Positions 8,146-15,928 of a DNA stretch of 18,244 nt are shown in pieces (positions within the stretch are counted from its first letter, which is position 1; each line of letters opens with the position of its first letter). This DNA is from Acidimicrobiia bacterium (GTDB taxonomy: Bacteria; Actinomycetota; Acidimicrobiia; Acidimicrobiales; Hopanoidiivorantaceae). The translations under genes and the position numbers were made by a program. Under the pieces are notes generated by a model. That model had not been told where the DNA came from and did not search any database. It worked only from the letters and a program-made list of their open reading frames with translations. The stretch is taken from contig JAHRAM010000140.1 in assembly GCA_020027305.1 (NCBI GenBank), positions 1 to 18,244 of the forward strand, written 5' to 3'.

Positions 8146-9285
8146 ATGCGACTTTTTGATACTGCCCAAAAAAAGGTTGTCCCTTTTGAGCCAAGCAAAG
8201 TTGTAAATATATATACCTGCGGTATTACCCCTTATGACGCTACCCATATTGGTCACGCCGCTACTTATTTAACTTATGATATTTTACAACGGCGCTTAAG
8301 AAGCCTTGGACATGAAACTAAATGTGTTAGGAATGTCACCGATGTAGATGATGATATCTTAAAAAAGGCGCGTGAGTTGGGTGTTCATTATTTGGATTTA
8401 GCTGCTTCAACTATGGCACAATTTTCTGCTGATATGGAGAGCTTGAACCTTCTTCCCTGCTACAGCGAACCCCGTGCAACTTCAGCAATCTCAGATATTC
8501 GGGGCTTTATTGGGATGGTGATGGAAACTGGGAATGCCTATGAAATAAACGGTGCTGTCTATTTTGATGTTTCCACCTATGATGGGTTTGGTGACTTGAG
8601 CGGATATGACGAAAAGACTATGTTGGCGCTTGCTAAAGAACGTGGCGGAAACCCCGATGACCCCAACAAAAGAAACCCTCTTGACTTTGTGCTTTGGCAA
8701 CCTTCAACTCCTGATGAGCCAGAATGGGGTTCTCTATGGGGGCCAGGTCGTCCAGGCTGGCATATTGAGTGTTCAGCTTTGACAATGAGAGAGCTCGGAC
8801 AAACCATTGACCTGCATGGAGGCGGAAGCGACCTAATATTTCCCCATCATGAATGTGAACGGGCACAATCAGAAGCAGTTACCGGCGAAACCTTTGCAAA
8901 ACTTTGGATGCACCAAGAAATGGTTCAAATGGATGGCGAAAAGATGTCAAAATCGCTTGGCAATATGGTGTTTGTCAGCGACTTGCTAAAAGACTATGAC
9001 CCCAGAGTGGTAAGAATGATGATTGTTTCACATCACTACCGTGAGCCTTGGTCTTATAATGAAGCTGAGCTTGAAAATTGTGTAGAAAAATTATCCAGCT
9101 GGATTTCTGCTGGGCAGGGAGAAGCAACCTTTGAAGATGTCGGCAGTGCATTAGATGAAGATTTAAATATTGCTGAAGCATTTTCTGCTATTGACAAAGC
9201 TGTAGGCAATGGGAAAGGTGTAAGCGAAGCAGCTTCACTTCTTGGAATTGATACCACCTTGCCAATTGTCACAAAAAAGAAATAA
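8146..9285 (+). CDS. mshC: Mycothiol ligase MshC (cysteine:glucosaminyl-inositol ligase)
   Basis: Uses ATP to join cysteine to glucosaminyl-inositol (GlcN-Ins) in mycothiol synthesis. It is a class I synthetase fold related to CysRS: zinc ligands C25, C209 and H234, the HIGH motif as HIGH (34-37), and KMSKS (266-270). The signature CGITPYDATHIGHAATYLT (25-43) is MshC-type, where CysRS has CGPTVYD..HIGNAR. RGGNPDDPNKRNPLD and GRPGWHIECSA also follow MshC. At 379 residues it lacks the CysRS anticodon-binding region and is slightly shorter than mycobacterial MshC (about 410). It sits between npdG and thrS, 58 nt before the latter. CysRS is the main alternative, but the motifs and missing tail argue against it. 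Confidence 0.88.
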   Translation: MRLFDTAQKKVVPFEPSKVVNIYTCGITPYDATHIGHAATYLTYDILQRRLRSLGHETKCVRNVTDVDDDILKKARELGVHYLDLAASTMAQFSADMESLNLLPCYSEPRATSAISDIRGFIGMVMETGNAYEINGAVYFDVSTYDGFGDLSGYDEKTMLALAKERGGNPDDPNKRNPLDFVLWQPSTPDEPEWGSLWGPGRPGWHIECSALTMRELGQTIDLHGGGSDLIFPHHECERAQSEAVTGETFAKLWMHQEMVQMDGEKMSKSLGNMVFVSDLLKDYDPRVVRMMIVSHHYREPWSYNEAELENCVEKLSSWISAGQGEATFEDVGSALDEDLNIAEAFSAIDKAVGNGKGVSEAASLLGIDTTLPIVTKKK

Positions 9286-9343
9286 TGCAAAACTCTAAAA
9301 TAATACCTGAATACCGACACTTAGAGATGTAGCCTTTAATTCT

Positions 9344-11395
9344 GTGGGCATAGATATTCACTTACCCGACAAATCTTCACGCACTCTAAATGAGGGCGCT
9401 ACTGGCGCTGACCTAGCAGCCGATATATCAACGAGCCTCGCTAAAAAAGCACTCGCCATAAAGAAAAATGGTGTTCAGATTGACCTAGATGTGGAACTAG
9501 AAAATGGTGATGCTATTGAAATAATCACTGACGACACCGAAGAAGGGCTAGAAATAATCCGCCATTCCACAGCTCATGTTCTGGCACAAGCTGTCCTCAC
9601 ACTCTATCCCGAAGCTACTTTTGCTATTGGTCCTCCAATTGAAAACGGGTTTTATTATGACTTTGAACTTCCCGATGGAAAAAGTTTTTCCGACGATGAC
9701 TTAGCCGCCATCTCTTCAAAAATGGCAGAGATTGTGAAAGCCGACCAAAAATTTGTTAGAAACGAAACAGATTCAAAAAAGGCGTTAAAACTTTTTTCTA
9801 AACACCCTTATAAATGTGAAATAATTGAAACCGTCAGCAATCCTTCACCTATAAATTCTGATGGAGCAGCCAAGTCTGGTGATTTAGCTTCTGAAATGAC
9901 ATCTGGTGATGCCATCACCTACTACACAAACGGCGATAATTTCTTTGACCTCTGTAGAGGCCCGCACGTTCCAAGCACTGGAAGGTTAAAGCACTTTGCC
10001 CTAGAAAAAGTGGCGGGGGCATACTGGCGAGGAGATGAAAAAAGAAGTATGCTCCAACGGATATATGGAACTGCTTGGAACAGCGCCAAGTCATTGAAGC
10101 AATACCTTGTTCAGCTAGAAGAAGCTGCCAAGCGAGACCACAGAAAGCTGGCAAGAGAACTAGATTTGCTCTCTTGGCCAGAATCGCTTGGGCCTGGGTT
10201 GGCTGTTTGGCACCCTAAGGGAGCATTGATTAGAAATATTATTGAACAATACAGCCGAGATCGCCACATAGCTGCTGGATACGACCAAGTCTATAGCCCA
10301 CACATTGCAAAATCAGAGCTATGGCAAACCAGTGGACATCTTGACTTCTATTCTGAATCAATGTATCCCGCAATGGAATTAGATGGGGCATCTTATTACC
10401 CAAAGCCAATGAACTGCCCTTTCCATGTGCTGACATTTTCAAGTTCTCAAAAATCATATCGCCAACTCCCCTTGCGCCTGTTTGAGTTGGGAACAGTTTA
10501 TCGCTATGAACTTTCAGGGGCTGTTCATGGATTGATGAGAGGAAGAGGCTTTACCCAAGATGATAGCCATATATTTTGCACCCAAGAGCAAATGGGCGCT
10601 GAGATTTTTGCCTTGCTTGACTTCAGCCTTTCTGTTCTTAGAGATTTTGGCTTTGACCAATTTCAAACCAAGCTCTCAACCCGCCCATTTGAAAAATCTG
10701 TGGGCGAAGACTCACTCTGGGAGCTTGCCACAACGGGGCTAAAAGATGCCCTTGAAAAAGCTGAGCAAGACTACACGATTGATGAGGGGGGCGGAGCTTT
10801 CTATGGCCCGAAAATTGATATAGATGTGAAAGATGCTATCGGCCGAAGCTGGCAGTTGTCTACCATTCAGGTAGATTTCAACCTGCCTGAGCGATTCGAT
10901 CTCACATATACGGGCGAAGACAGCCAGAGGCACAGGCCAGTAATGATTCATCGTGCCTTAATGGGTTCAATAGATAGATTTTTTGGAGTGCTTATTGAAC
11001 ACTATTCTGGAGCCTTTCCTCTTTGGCTTGCCCCTGAACAAGTTAGAGTTCTGCCAGTTGCTGAAGCTCACCAAGATTATGGGCAAAAAGTCGCCGATGA
11101 AATTTCGGCCGCTGGCTTTAGAGTTTTGCTTGACTCAAGCGACCAACCCTTAGGAAAGAGAATTCGCTCTGCTAAGGTTCTAAAGTTGCCCTATATATTG
11201 GTGGTAGGCAATGAAGACATTGCTGCTAATACGGTTGGGGTAAACGAACGTTCCACAGAAAATGAAAAATCTGAAGTTAAACGAGGAATTGTCTTAACAG
11301 ATTTTATTAGCGAACTCAAAAAAGAAGCAAAACTAGACGCAAACACAGACATAGACACAGACATAGACACGCAAAAAGGTGGAGCTAAAAAATGA
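9344..11395 (+). CDS. thrS: Threonyl-tRNA synthetase, GTG start
   Basis: Charges tRNA-Thr and edits Ser-tRNA-Thr. The 683 residues contain an N-terminal TGS domain (about 1-62), the editing domain with HSTAH (74-78) and DLCRGPHVPSTG (202-213), then the class II core (MNCPFHVLTF with a zinc-ligand Cys, RYELSGAVHGLMRGRGFTQDD, GGGAFYGPKIDI, MIHRALMGSIDRFFGVLIEH), and the C-terminal anticodon-binding domain. GTG at 9344 is the only usable start: the nearest upstream ATG (9327) is out of frame and runs straight into a stop. A polar segment (about 164-189) lies in the editing region, and the C-terminus ends in a Thr/Asp/Ile repeat tail. The stop overlaps the next start (ATGA). Confidence 0.97.
   Translation: MGIDIHLPDKSSRTLNEGATGADLAADISTSLAKKALAIKKNGVQIDLDVELENGDAIEIITDDTEEGLEIIRHSTAHVLAQAVLTLYPEATFAIGPPIENGFYYDFELPDGKSFSDDDLAAISSKMAEIVKADQKFVRNETDSKKALKLFSKHPYKCEIIETVSNPSPINSDGAAKSGDLASEMTSGDAITYYTNGDNFFDLCRGPHVPSTGRLKHFALEKVAGAYWRGDEKRSMLQRIYGTAWNSAKSLKQYLVQLEEAAKRDHRKLARELDLLSWPESLGPGLAVWHPKGALIRNIIEQYSRDRHIAAGYDQVYSPHIAKSELWQTSGHLDFYSESMYPAMELDGASYYPKPMNCPFHVLTFSSSQKSYRQLPLRLFELGTVYRYELSGAVHGLMRGRGFTQDDSHIFCTQEQMGAEIFALLDFSLSVLRDFGFDQFQTKLSTRPFEKSVGEDSLWELATTGLKDALEKAEQDYTIDEGGGAFYGPKIDIDVKDAIGRSWQLSTIQVDFNLPERFDLTYTGEDSQRHRPVMIHRALMGSIDRFFGVLIEHYSGAFPLWLAPEQVRVLPVAEAHQDYGQKVADEISAAGFRVLLDSSDQPLGKRIRSAKVLKLPYILVVGNEDIAANTVGVNERSTENEKSEVKRGIVLTDFISELKKEAKLDANTDIDTDIDTQKGGAKK
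11343..11370 (+). repeat. 12-bp tandem repeat at the 3' end of thrS
   Basis: The unit ACACAGACATAG occurs twice in perfect tandem (11343-11354, 11355-11366), followed by a partial third copy (ACAC). It stays in frame and encodes TDIDTDIDT in the C-terminal tail of ThrRS, beyond the conserved anticodon-binding domain. Copy number may vary between strains by slippage without breaking the frame. Confidence 0.85.
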
Positions 11396-11898
11396 GTGCC
11401 CTTGAACACCTCTGGGCAGGGTGGCGTCATGCCTATGTTACACGAGCTGGCGCTGGCGACTTTGAGTCTGCCGACAAAATCTTTTCAAACCTAAGTGCAA
11501 GCGAACATGCCGACAATGAAACTTTTATTGTTCATAGAGGCAAACACTGTTTTGCCATTTTAAATATCTATCCATATACTTCTGGGCATCTTTTGATTCT
11601 CCCCTATCGGGTGGTTGGAGAACTAGAAGATCTTTCCGATGAAGAATTTGATGAACTATTTAAGATTGTAAAAAGTGCTGTTTCGGCGCTTAAATCTGCC
11701 TATAGCCCTGCTGGAATAAATATCGGCACTAATCTCGGTAGAGCAGCTGGGGCAGGAATTCCAGAACACCTTCACATTCATTGCCTACCGCGATTTGACG
11801 GCGACACTAACTTTATGACGACAGTGGCAAACACTAAAGTTTTACCTGAAGCACTAGATGAAACATGGCGAAAAATAAAGGATGCCTGGCCTACATAA
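11392..11898 (+). CDS. HIT-family hydrolase (Ap4A phosphorylase-like)
   Basis: A 168-residue histidine-triad protein. The active-site motif HLHIH (126-130) sits in GIPEHLHIHCLPRFDGD, and the upstream hydrophobic strand block CFAILNIYPYTSGHLLILPYR (53-73) is typical. The N-terminal LWAGWRHAYV resembles the actinobacterial group that includes the Mycobacterium tuberculosis Ap4A phosphorylase Rv2613c, which also lies between thrS and pgsA. It likely cleaves dinucleoside polyphosphates such as Ap4A, a side product of tRNA synthetases; the exact substrate is inferred. The ATG overlaps the thrS stop by four bases and has GGTGGAG upstream. Confidence 0.9.
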   Translation: MSALEHLWAGWRHAYVTRAGAGDFESADKIFSNLSASEHADNETFIVHRGKHCFAILNIYPYTSGHLLILPYRVVGELEDLSDEEFDELFKIVKSAVSALKSAYSPAGINIGTNLGRAAGAGIPEHLHIHCLPRFDGDTNFMTTVANTKVLPEALDETWRKIKDAWPT

Positions 11899-11946
11899 AT
11901 AAGCCTTCATAAACAATACGACCAAAGACAGCAAACCTAAAGAAAA

Positions 11947-12468
11947 ATGAGTTTGAAAATGTTAAGAAAAAATAAAACTAAAGATACCCCTGAGAACTTA
12001 GAAGAAGAAACGCCAGATGTTCTTCCAGACGATTTAAACCCAGACGTCTATGTTGGGCCATACTTATTCCCCAACAACAACCGCCGTAAAATCCCAGGCG
12101 CACTTTATCTTTTTCTCGCCATCATTATAATTGCAGTTTGGGCAATAAATCTTAGAGACTCTACTCCACTCACAAACTATGGATTTTTAATCGCCGGCAT
12201 CGCTCTACTTCTTTTGGGGCTACACCACATCTTCACCGGCTGGGATTTAGAAATCGATGAAAACGAAGCATTTGAAATTGCATCTAATGCTGTGGGATTC
12301 GAGGTGGGAAATGCCTCTGCCCAAATGGGATGGAGAGGGTGGGTAAGCCGCCCAACTTGGCGAGTGCTTCTTTTTTCAAATGAACCAGTTGCTAAAAAGA
12401 AAGCTCTTGTGCTTATAGACGGTGGGAATGGTAGAGTGCTTGAGTGTCTGGCAAGTGACAACATTTGA
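11947..12468 (+). CDS. Unknown protein with two membrane segments
   Basis: I do not recognise this 173-residue protein. It has an acidic, Pro-containing N-terminus (about 1-48), two likely transmembrane helices (about 51-68 and 78-95) joined by a short polar loop, and a C-terminal soluble domain (about 98-173) containing GWRGWVSRPTWRVLLFSNEP and KKALVLIDGGNGRVLEC. The layout predicts a hairpin with both termini in the cytoplasm. It lies between the HIT gene and pgsA in what looks like the PIM-lipid operon, so a role in inner-membrane lipid synthesis is possible. ATG at 11947 is preceded by only a weak AAAGAAAA; ATG at 11959 is an alternative start. Confidence 0.75.
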   Translation: MSLKMLRKNKTKDTPENLEEETPDVLPDDLNPDVYVGPYLFPNNNRRKIPGALYLFLAIIIIAVWAINLRDSTPLTNYGFLIAGIALLLLGLHHIFTGWDLEIDENEAFEIASNAVGFEVGNASAQMGWRGWVSRPTWRVLLFSNEPVAKKKALVLIDGGNGRVLECLASDNI

Positions 12469-12495
12469 AAGAAAAGTAATATTTAGGATAAAGCA

Positions 12496-13101
12496 ATGTT
12501 TGACGGAAACTGGCGCAAAGGTGTCGATAAAGTTGTTAACCCAGTTGGATATTGGCTTAACAAATATCTCAAAATAAATGCAAACTACCTTACGTTTTTG
12601 GGGTTGGGGCTTTCTGTGGGCTGTATGTATTTTCTATCTCAAGGTAGGTTTTGGATAGCATTTATATTTTTTGTGTTTACAGGTTTAGCCGATTTGTTTG
12701 ATGGTTCTATAGCAAAAGCTGCTGGCACAATTTCAGTAAGAGGAGCCTTCTTTGACTCTTTAATAGATCGTTTGGCTGATGCCTTAATCTTGGCTGGCAT
12801 AGCTTGGTATGTCTTAGGTGCAGAAAACCATAGCGATCGATTAGTATTTCTGCCAATAGGCATTGCTTTTGTTATTCAAATCATCTCATACCAGCGAGCT
12901 AAGGCAGAATCCTTAAAACTTGAAGCTAAAAGTGGGCTTATGGAAAGAGCTGAACGTTTTTTTGTTCTAGGTTTTGGGATTGTATTCAACCAGTGGTTGA
13001 TTCAAACTCTCTGGGTTTTTCTTGGCTTAGTCTCTTTAACTGCTATTCAGCGATTTATAAAAATCATGCGACAATCAAAGTTAGCCTCTAAACCAGACTG
13101 A
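12496..13101 (+). CDS. pgsA: CDP-alcohol phosphatidyltransferase, probable phosphatidylinositol-phosphate synthase
   Basis: Likely condenses CDP-diacylglycerol with inositol 1-phosphate in the inner membrane, the first step to PI and PIMs. The 201-residue polytopic protein carries the family motif as D66-x2-D69-G70-x2-A73-K74-x8-G83-x3-D87-x3-D91. All four metal-binding Asp are kept, but the usual Arg after Ala is Lys. A later cytoplasmic block YQRAKAES...GLMERAER (131-153) matches the phosphate-binding block of mycobacterial PIP synthase (Y-I-K-A-R-A-E), with Lys and Arg interchanged. The following patA and pimA genes support PIP synthase over phosphatidylglycerophosphate synthase. The ATG has AGGA eight bases upstream. 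Confidence 0.85.
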   Translation: MFDGNWRKGVDKVVNPVGYWLNKYLKINANYLTFLGLGLSVGCMYFLSQGRFWIAFIFFVFTGLADLFDGSIAKAAGTISVRGAFFDSLIDRLADALILAGIAWYVLGAENHSDRLVFLPIGIAFVIQIISYQRAKAESLKLEAKSGLMERAERFFVLGFGIVFNQWLIQTLWVFLGLVSLTAIQRFIKIMRQSKLASKPD

Positions 13102-13130
13102 ATGAAAACTATTATTTTATTTCTTAAAAA

Positions 13131-14042
13131 GTGATTCTTTTTCGATTGGGAAACTTCGCAATTCGGCTACTGCCTCTTTCGTTCTCGCTATTTATGGCTA
13201 AGCTTTTTGGCAAAATCTATGGAAGCTTTCCAACCCAGAGACAACGTTTGGTCAAAAATAACCTAGAGCGAGTGACTGGCAAAACTCCTAGCCAAAAACA
13301 AGTTCGCTCTGTGTTTGCTTACTACGGCCAATATTATGTGGATGCCGCAAAAGCTCCTTATCTCAGCCATCAATCTATGGGTGACTCAGTTGAGCTTTCT
13401 GGACTTTCAACAATTGAAGATGCTCTTGCCAAGGGTAAAGGCGTAGTCTTGGGAGTCCCGCATTTAGGCAGCTGGGAATGGGGAGGGGCCTGGGTTGGAC
13501 ACCTAACAGGCAGACCGCTTACAGCAATTATGGAAGCACTCCCCTCTCAAAAACTGGTTGACTTTATGGTATCTCACCGAAAAAAGCTAGGCATCAACGC
13601 CATTCCAATAGGCCCTAAAGCTGGAAAACAATTAATGAGCGCTTTAAACGACAATCATATAGTGTGCCTTTTATGCGATCGTTTCATTGAAGGCACAGGT
13701 GCTGAATTTGAATTTTTTAATGAAAAGACAATGTTGCCTTTGGGTCCTGCCACTCTTGCAATTCGAGCAGAAGTCCCTCTACTTCCTGCTGCAACTTACA
13801 CAAAGAAAGTCAAACAAGGTTGGCGAACCCGCAGAGTGCATCACGTCGAAATTCGCCCTAGCATAGATATTGAAAGACGAGGCAAATTTAGGCAAGATAT
13901 TTTGCGTGTCACTAATGAATTGACTAAAGAATTAGAGCAGCTTATAAAACTCGCTCCTGAACAGTGGCACCTAATGTCTCCTAATTGGCCCTCCGATGAA
14001 GAAGTAATGAAGAAAGCAAAGCGAAGCGAAAAAAGCAAATGA
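13131..14042 (+). CDS. patA: Phosphatidylinositol mannoside acyltransferase (PatA-like)
   Basis: Transfers an acyl chain to mannose of PIM on the cytoplasmic face of the inner membrane. The 303 residues belong to the LpxL/HtrB-like acyltransferase family: an N-terminal hydrophobic segment (about 9-25), the catalytic HX4E motif as H111-LGSW-E116, a second block LLCDRFIEGTGAEFEFF, and the late SPNWPSDEE region. The start is GTG at 13131, because an in-frame TAA lies two codons upstream. No Shine-Dalgarno is visible, and a 10-codon ATG mini-ORF (13102-13134) occupies the gap after pgsA. The 3' end overlaps pimA by four bases. Symbol given by homology and context. Confidence 0.87.
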   Translation: MILFRLGNFAIRLLPLSFSLFMAKLFGKIYGSFPTQRQRLVKNNLERVTGKTPSQKQVRSVFAYYGQYYVDAAKAPYLSHQSMGDSVELSGLSTIEDALAKGKGVVLGVPHLGSWEWGGAWVGHLTGRPLTAIMEALPSQKLVDFMVSHRKKLGINAIPIGPKAGKQLMSALNDNHIVCLLCDRFIEGTGAEFEFFNEKTMLPLGPATLAIRAEVPLLPAATYTKKVKQGWRTRRVHHVEIRPSIDIERRGKFRQDILRVTNELTKELEQLIKLAPEQWHLMSPNWPSDEEVMKKAKRSEKSK

Positions 14043-15145
14043 GAATTGGAATGATTAGCCCATACAGCCTCACCTTGCCAGGTGGCGTTCAAGCACAGAT
14101 ATTTTCTTTGTCAAGAGCGCTAAGGGCAAGGGGAATTGAAGTTAGGATTCTTGGCCCGTGTGATGGTCCTCCTCCAGATACATCTATCACACCTTTAGGA
14201 AATAGCCTACCTACTGCATCTAATGGCTCAATCGCCCCCATTGCTACTGACCCTTCAGCAGTGCTTCGAACTATACGGGCGCTTCGTGATGAGCGGTTTG
14301 ATGTTATCCATCTACACGAACCACTTTGTCCTGGCCCAACCATAACTGCACTAATCACCAAACCAGCTCCTCTAGTTGGAACCTTCCATGCTGCTAGCTC
14401 TTCTTCTGTCTATCGCTGGCTAAACCCCATCACAAAACCCCTCGCTCAACAATTAGATGAAAAAATAGCGGTTTCACAGGCGGCAGAAAGATATGCCAAA
14501 GATGCAGTTGAAGGAGAGTTCAAGATTTTATTCAATGGCATCGATATTGAGTCATACCAGCAACACGACCCAGTGCCAAACAAGTCGCCCACCATCTTCT
14601 TTTTGGGAAGACATGAACCAAGGAAAGGGCTAAAAACTTTAATAGACGCAATGAAAGAATTGCCAGTAGATGTTCGCTTAGAAATTGCAGGCGAAGGTCC
14701 AGAAACGCAAGACCTTATTGCACAGACTGCTGAAGATTCTCGCATTCAATGGTTGGGGCACATTTCAACTGAAGATAAAAATGTGCGGCTTAGGAACGCT
14801 GACCTTTTCTGCGTGCCTTCCCTTTCTGGAGAATCTTTTGGGGTAGTATTGCTAGAAGCTATGGCTGCTGAGACTCCAATCGTGGCATCAAACATTGAAG
14901 GCTATATGGCTGTGGCAAGAAACCATCAAGATGCTGTTCTTGTTCCGCCAAAAGACCCCTCTGCACTAGCCAAGGCGATACTAAAGGTATTGGGCGACAC
15001 AGAATTCACAAAAAAATTGGTAAAGTCAGCATCTAAACGAGCCAAAGAATATTCCATGGAAAAGCTAGCAGTTGCTTATGAAAAGATTTATGAAGGCTGT
15101 ATGGGGCCAGCATATAAAGACATTGAACTTCATCCAGTTGGCTAA
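14039..15145 (+). CDS. pimA: Phosphatidylinositol alpha-mannosyltransferase (PimA-like, GT4)
   Basis: Transfers mannose from GDP-mannose to phosphatidylinositol, starting PIM assembly at the cytoplasmic face of the inner membrane. The 368-residue GT-B enzyme has the glycine loop PGGVQ (14-18), HLHEPLCPGP (91-100), GTFHAA (114-119), the phosphate-binding RHEPRKG (191-197, with Arg191 and Lys196) and the nucleotide-sugar motif GESFGVVLLEAMA (264-276). Each corresponds to a mycobacterial PimA motif. The start overlaps the patA stop (ATGA). Sugar donor and acceptor are inferred from motifs plus neighbours; another GT4 specificity is less likely. Confidence 0.9.
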   Translation: MRIGMISPYSLTLPGGVQAQIFSLSRALRARGIEVRILGPCDGPPPDTSITPLGNSLPTASNGSIAPIATDPSAVLRTIRALRDERFDVIHLHEPLCPGPTITALITKPAPLVGTFHAASSSSVYRWLNPITKPLAQQLDEKIAVSQAAERYAKDAVEGEFKILFNGIDIESYQQHDPVPNKSPTIFFLGRHEPRKGLKTLIDAMKELPVDVRLEIAGEGPETQDLIAQTAEDSRIQWLGHISTEDKNVRLRNADLFCVPSLSGESFGVVLLEAMAAETPIVASNIEGYMAVARNHQDAVLVPPKDPSALAKAILKVLGDTEFTKKLVKSASKRAKEYSMEKLAVAYEKIYEGCMGPAYKDIELHPVG

Positions 15146-15151
15146 ACATTT

Positions 15152-15871
15152 ATGACAAAAAACAAATTGTATCCACGTTTATTTTGGGTTCTCCCCCCTC
15201 TGCCTTTATTTTTGTTGGTGGGAGGAGCAGGTTTTTTTATATCATTAATTTTTGCTGGCAAAATTCTAGTAGCTGGGATTATAGGTATAGCTGCTGGGCT
15301 AGTGGCTGTCATTTTCTTTATGACATTTTCAAAGCCACTGATTGCTCGCCGAATTGGATTACGTTCATTGCATCCCAAAAAAGATGTCAGCATTATTTTG
15401 AAAATAGAGGCATTGTGTTTAGCTCACGGGCTTATGAAGCCAAAGCTGGCGATTATTGCTTCAAAAAAAATCAATGCGGTTGCCTTTGGGCTAAGAAAAA
15501 ATAAGTCCACACTTGCTGTGACATACGGCACCCACAAAAATCTAGAGGCTGTAGAAATAGAAAGCGTGTTGGCTCATAAGCTGAGTCGGATACGTTTGGG
15601 TATCACCTGTAGAGAAACTTATGTTGTTGCCCTTTTAAAGCTTCCGTTTGGAAATCTCTTTAATGCGCTGTGTCAAAAACTAATTTCTACAAACACTATT
15701 TTGGCAGCCGACATTGATGGGGTGAAGCTAACGCTTTATCCACCAGGGCTAATCGCTACATTAACTCAAATGTGTGAACGCACTGAAAGCACAGATGTTG
15801 TTGGCACTTTAAGCGCATTTAAGTATTGCAACCAACGTCTTTCGGCATTACGTGAATTTTGGGAAATGTAA
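15152..15871 (+). CDS. M48/HtpX-like membrane protein with a degenerate zinc motif
   Basis: A 239-residue protein with two N-terminal membrane helices (about 11-33 and 36-58) and a cytoplasmic domain whose sequence follows M48 peptidases: KINAVAFGLRKNKSTLAVTYG (residues 106-126), then EIESVLAHKLSRIR (135-148). In active M48 enzymes the latter segment reads VLAHELxHI, with HEXXH binding zinc. Here Glu is Lys143 and the second His is Arg146, so metal binding and catalysis are almost certainly lost. The downstream AADIDGVKLTLYPPGL (185-200) matches the M48 'ADxxAV..TxYPPGL' region but lacks the usual Glu ligand. It is intact and uninterrupted, so it looks like a retained pseudoenzyme rather than a decaying gene. 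It lies 6 nt after pimA. Confidence 0.8.
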   Translation: MTKNKLYPRLFWVLPPLPLFLLVGGAGFFISLIFAGKILVAGIIGIAAGLVAVIFFMTFSKPLIARRIGLRSLHPKKDVSIILKIEALCLAHGLMKPKLAIIASKKINAVAFGLRKNKSTLAVTYGTHKNLEAVEIESVLAHKLSRIRLGITCRETYVVALLKLPFGNLFNALCQKLISTNTILAADIDGVKLTLYPPGLIATLTQMCERTESTDVVGTLSAFKYCNQRLSALREFWEM

Positions 15872-15928
15872 ATTCTAAAGGGCAGTATTTAACAACCTTT
15901 TAATTGGCACCCATAGCTTTGTAAAAAT

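Noticed and set aside
8146..9285. Annotation as cysteinyl-tRNA synthetase
   Set aside because: CGITPYDATHIGHAATY and RGGNPDDPNKRNPLD follow MshC, and the C-terminal anticodon-binding region is absent.
12177..12464. Minus-strand 95-codon open frame
   Set aside because: Antisense to the two-TM protein gene; no ribosome-binding site and no recognisable motif.
12496..13101. Annotation as phosphatidylglycerophosphate synthase
   Set aside because: The YQRAKAES/ERAER block and the adjacent patA and pimA genes fit the inositol-phosphate enzyme better.
13102..13134. Ten-codon ATG mini-ORF between pgsA and patA
   Set aside because: It could be a leader peptide, but it is too short and has no regulatory hairpin or distinctive codon pattern; mentioned only in the patA entry.
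15184..15504. Second plus-frame open stretch of 106 codons within the M48-like gene
   Set aside because: The 15152 frame aligns with M48 peptidases along its length; the alternative frame gives no family pattern.
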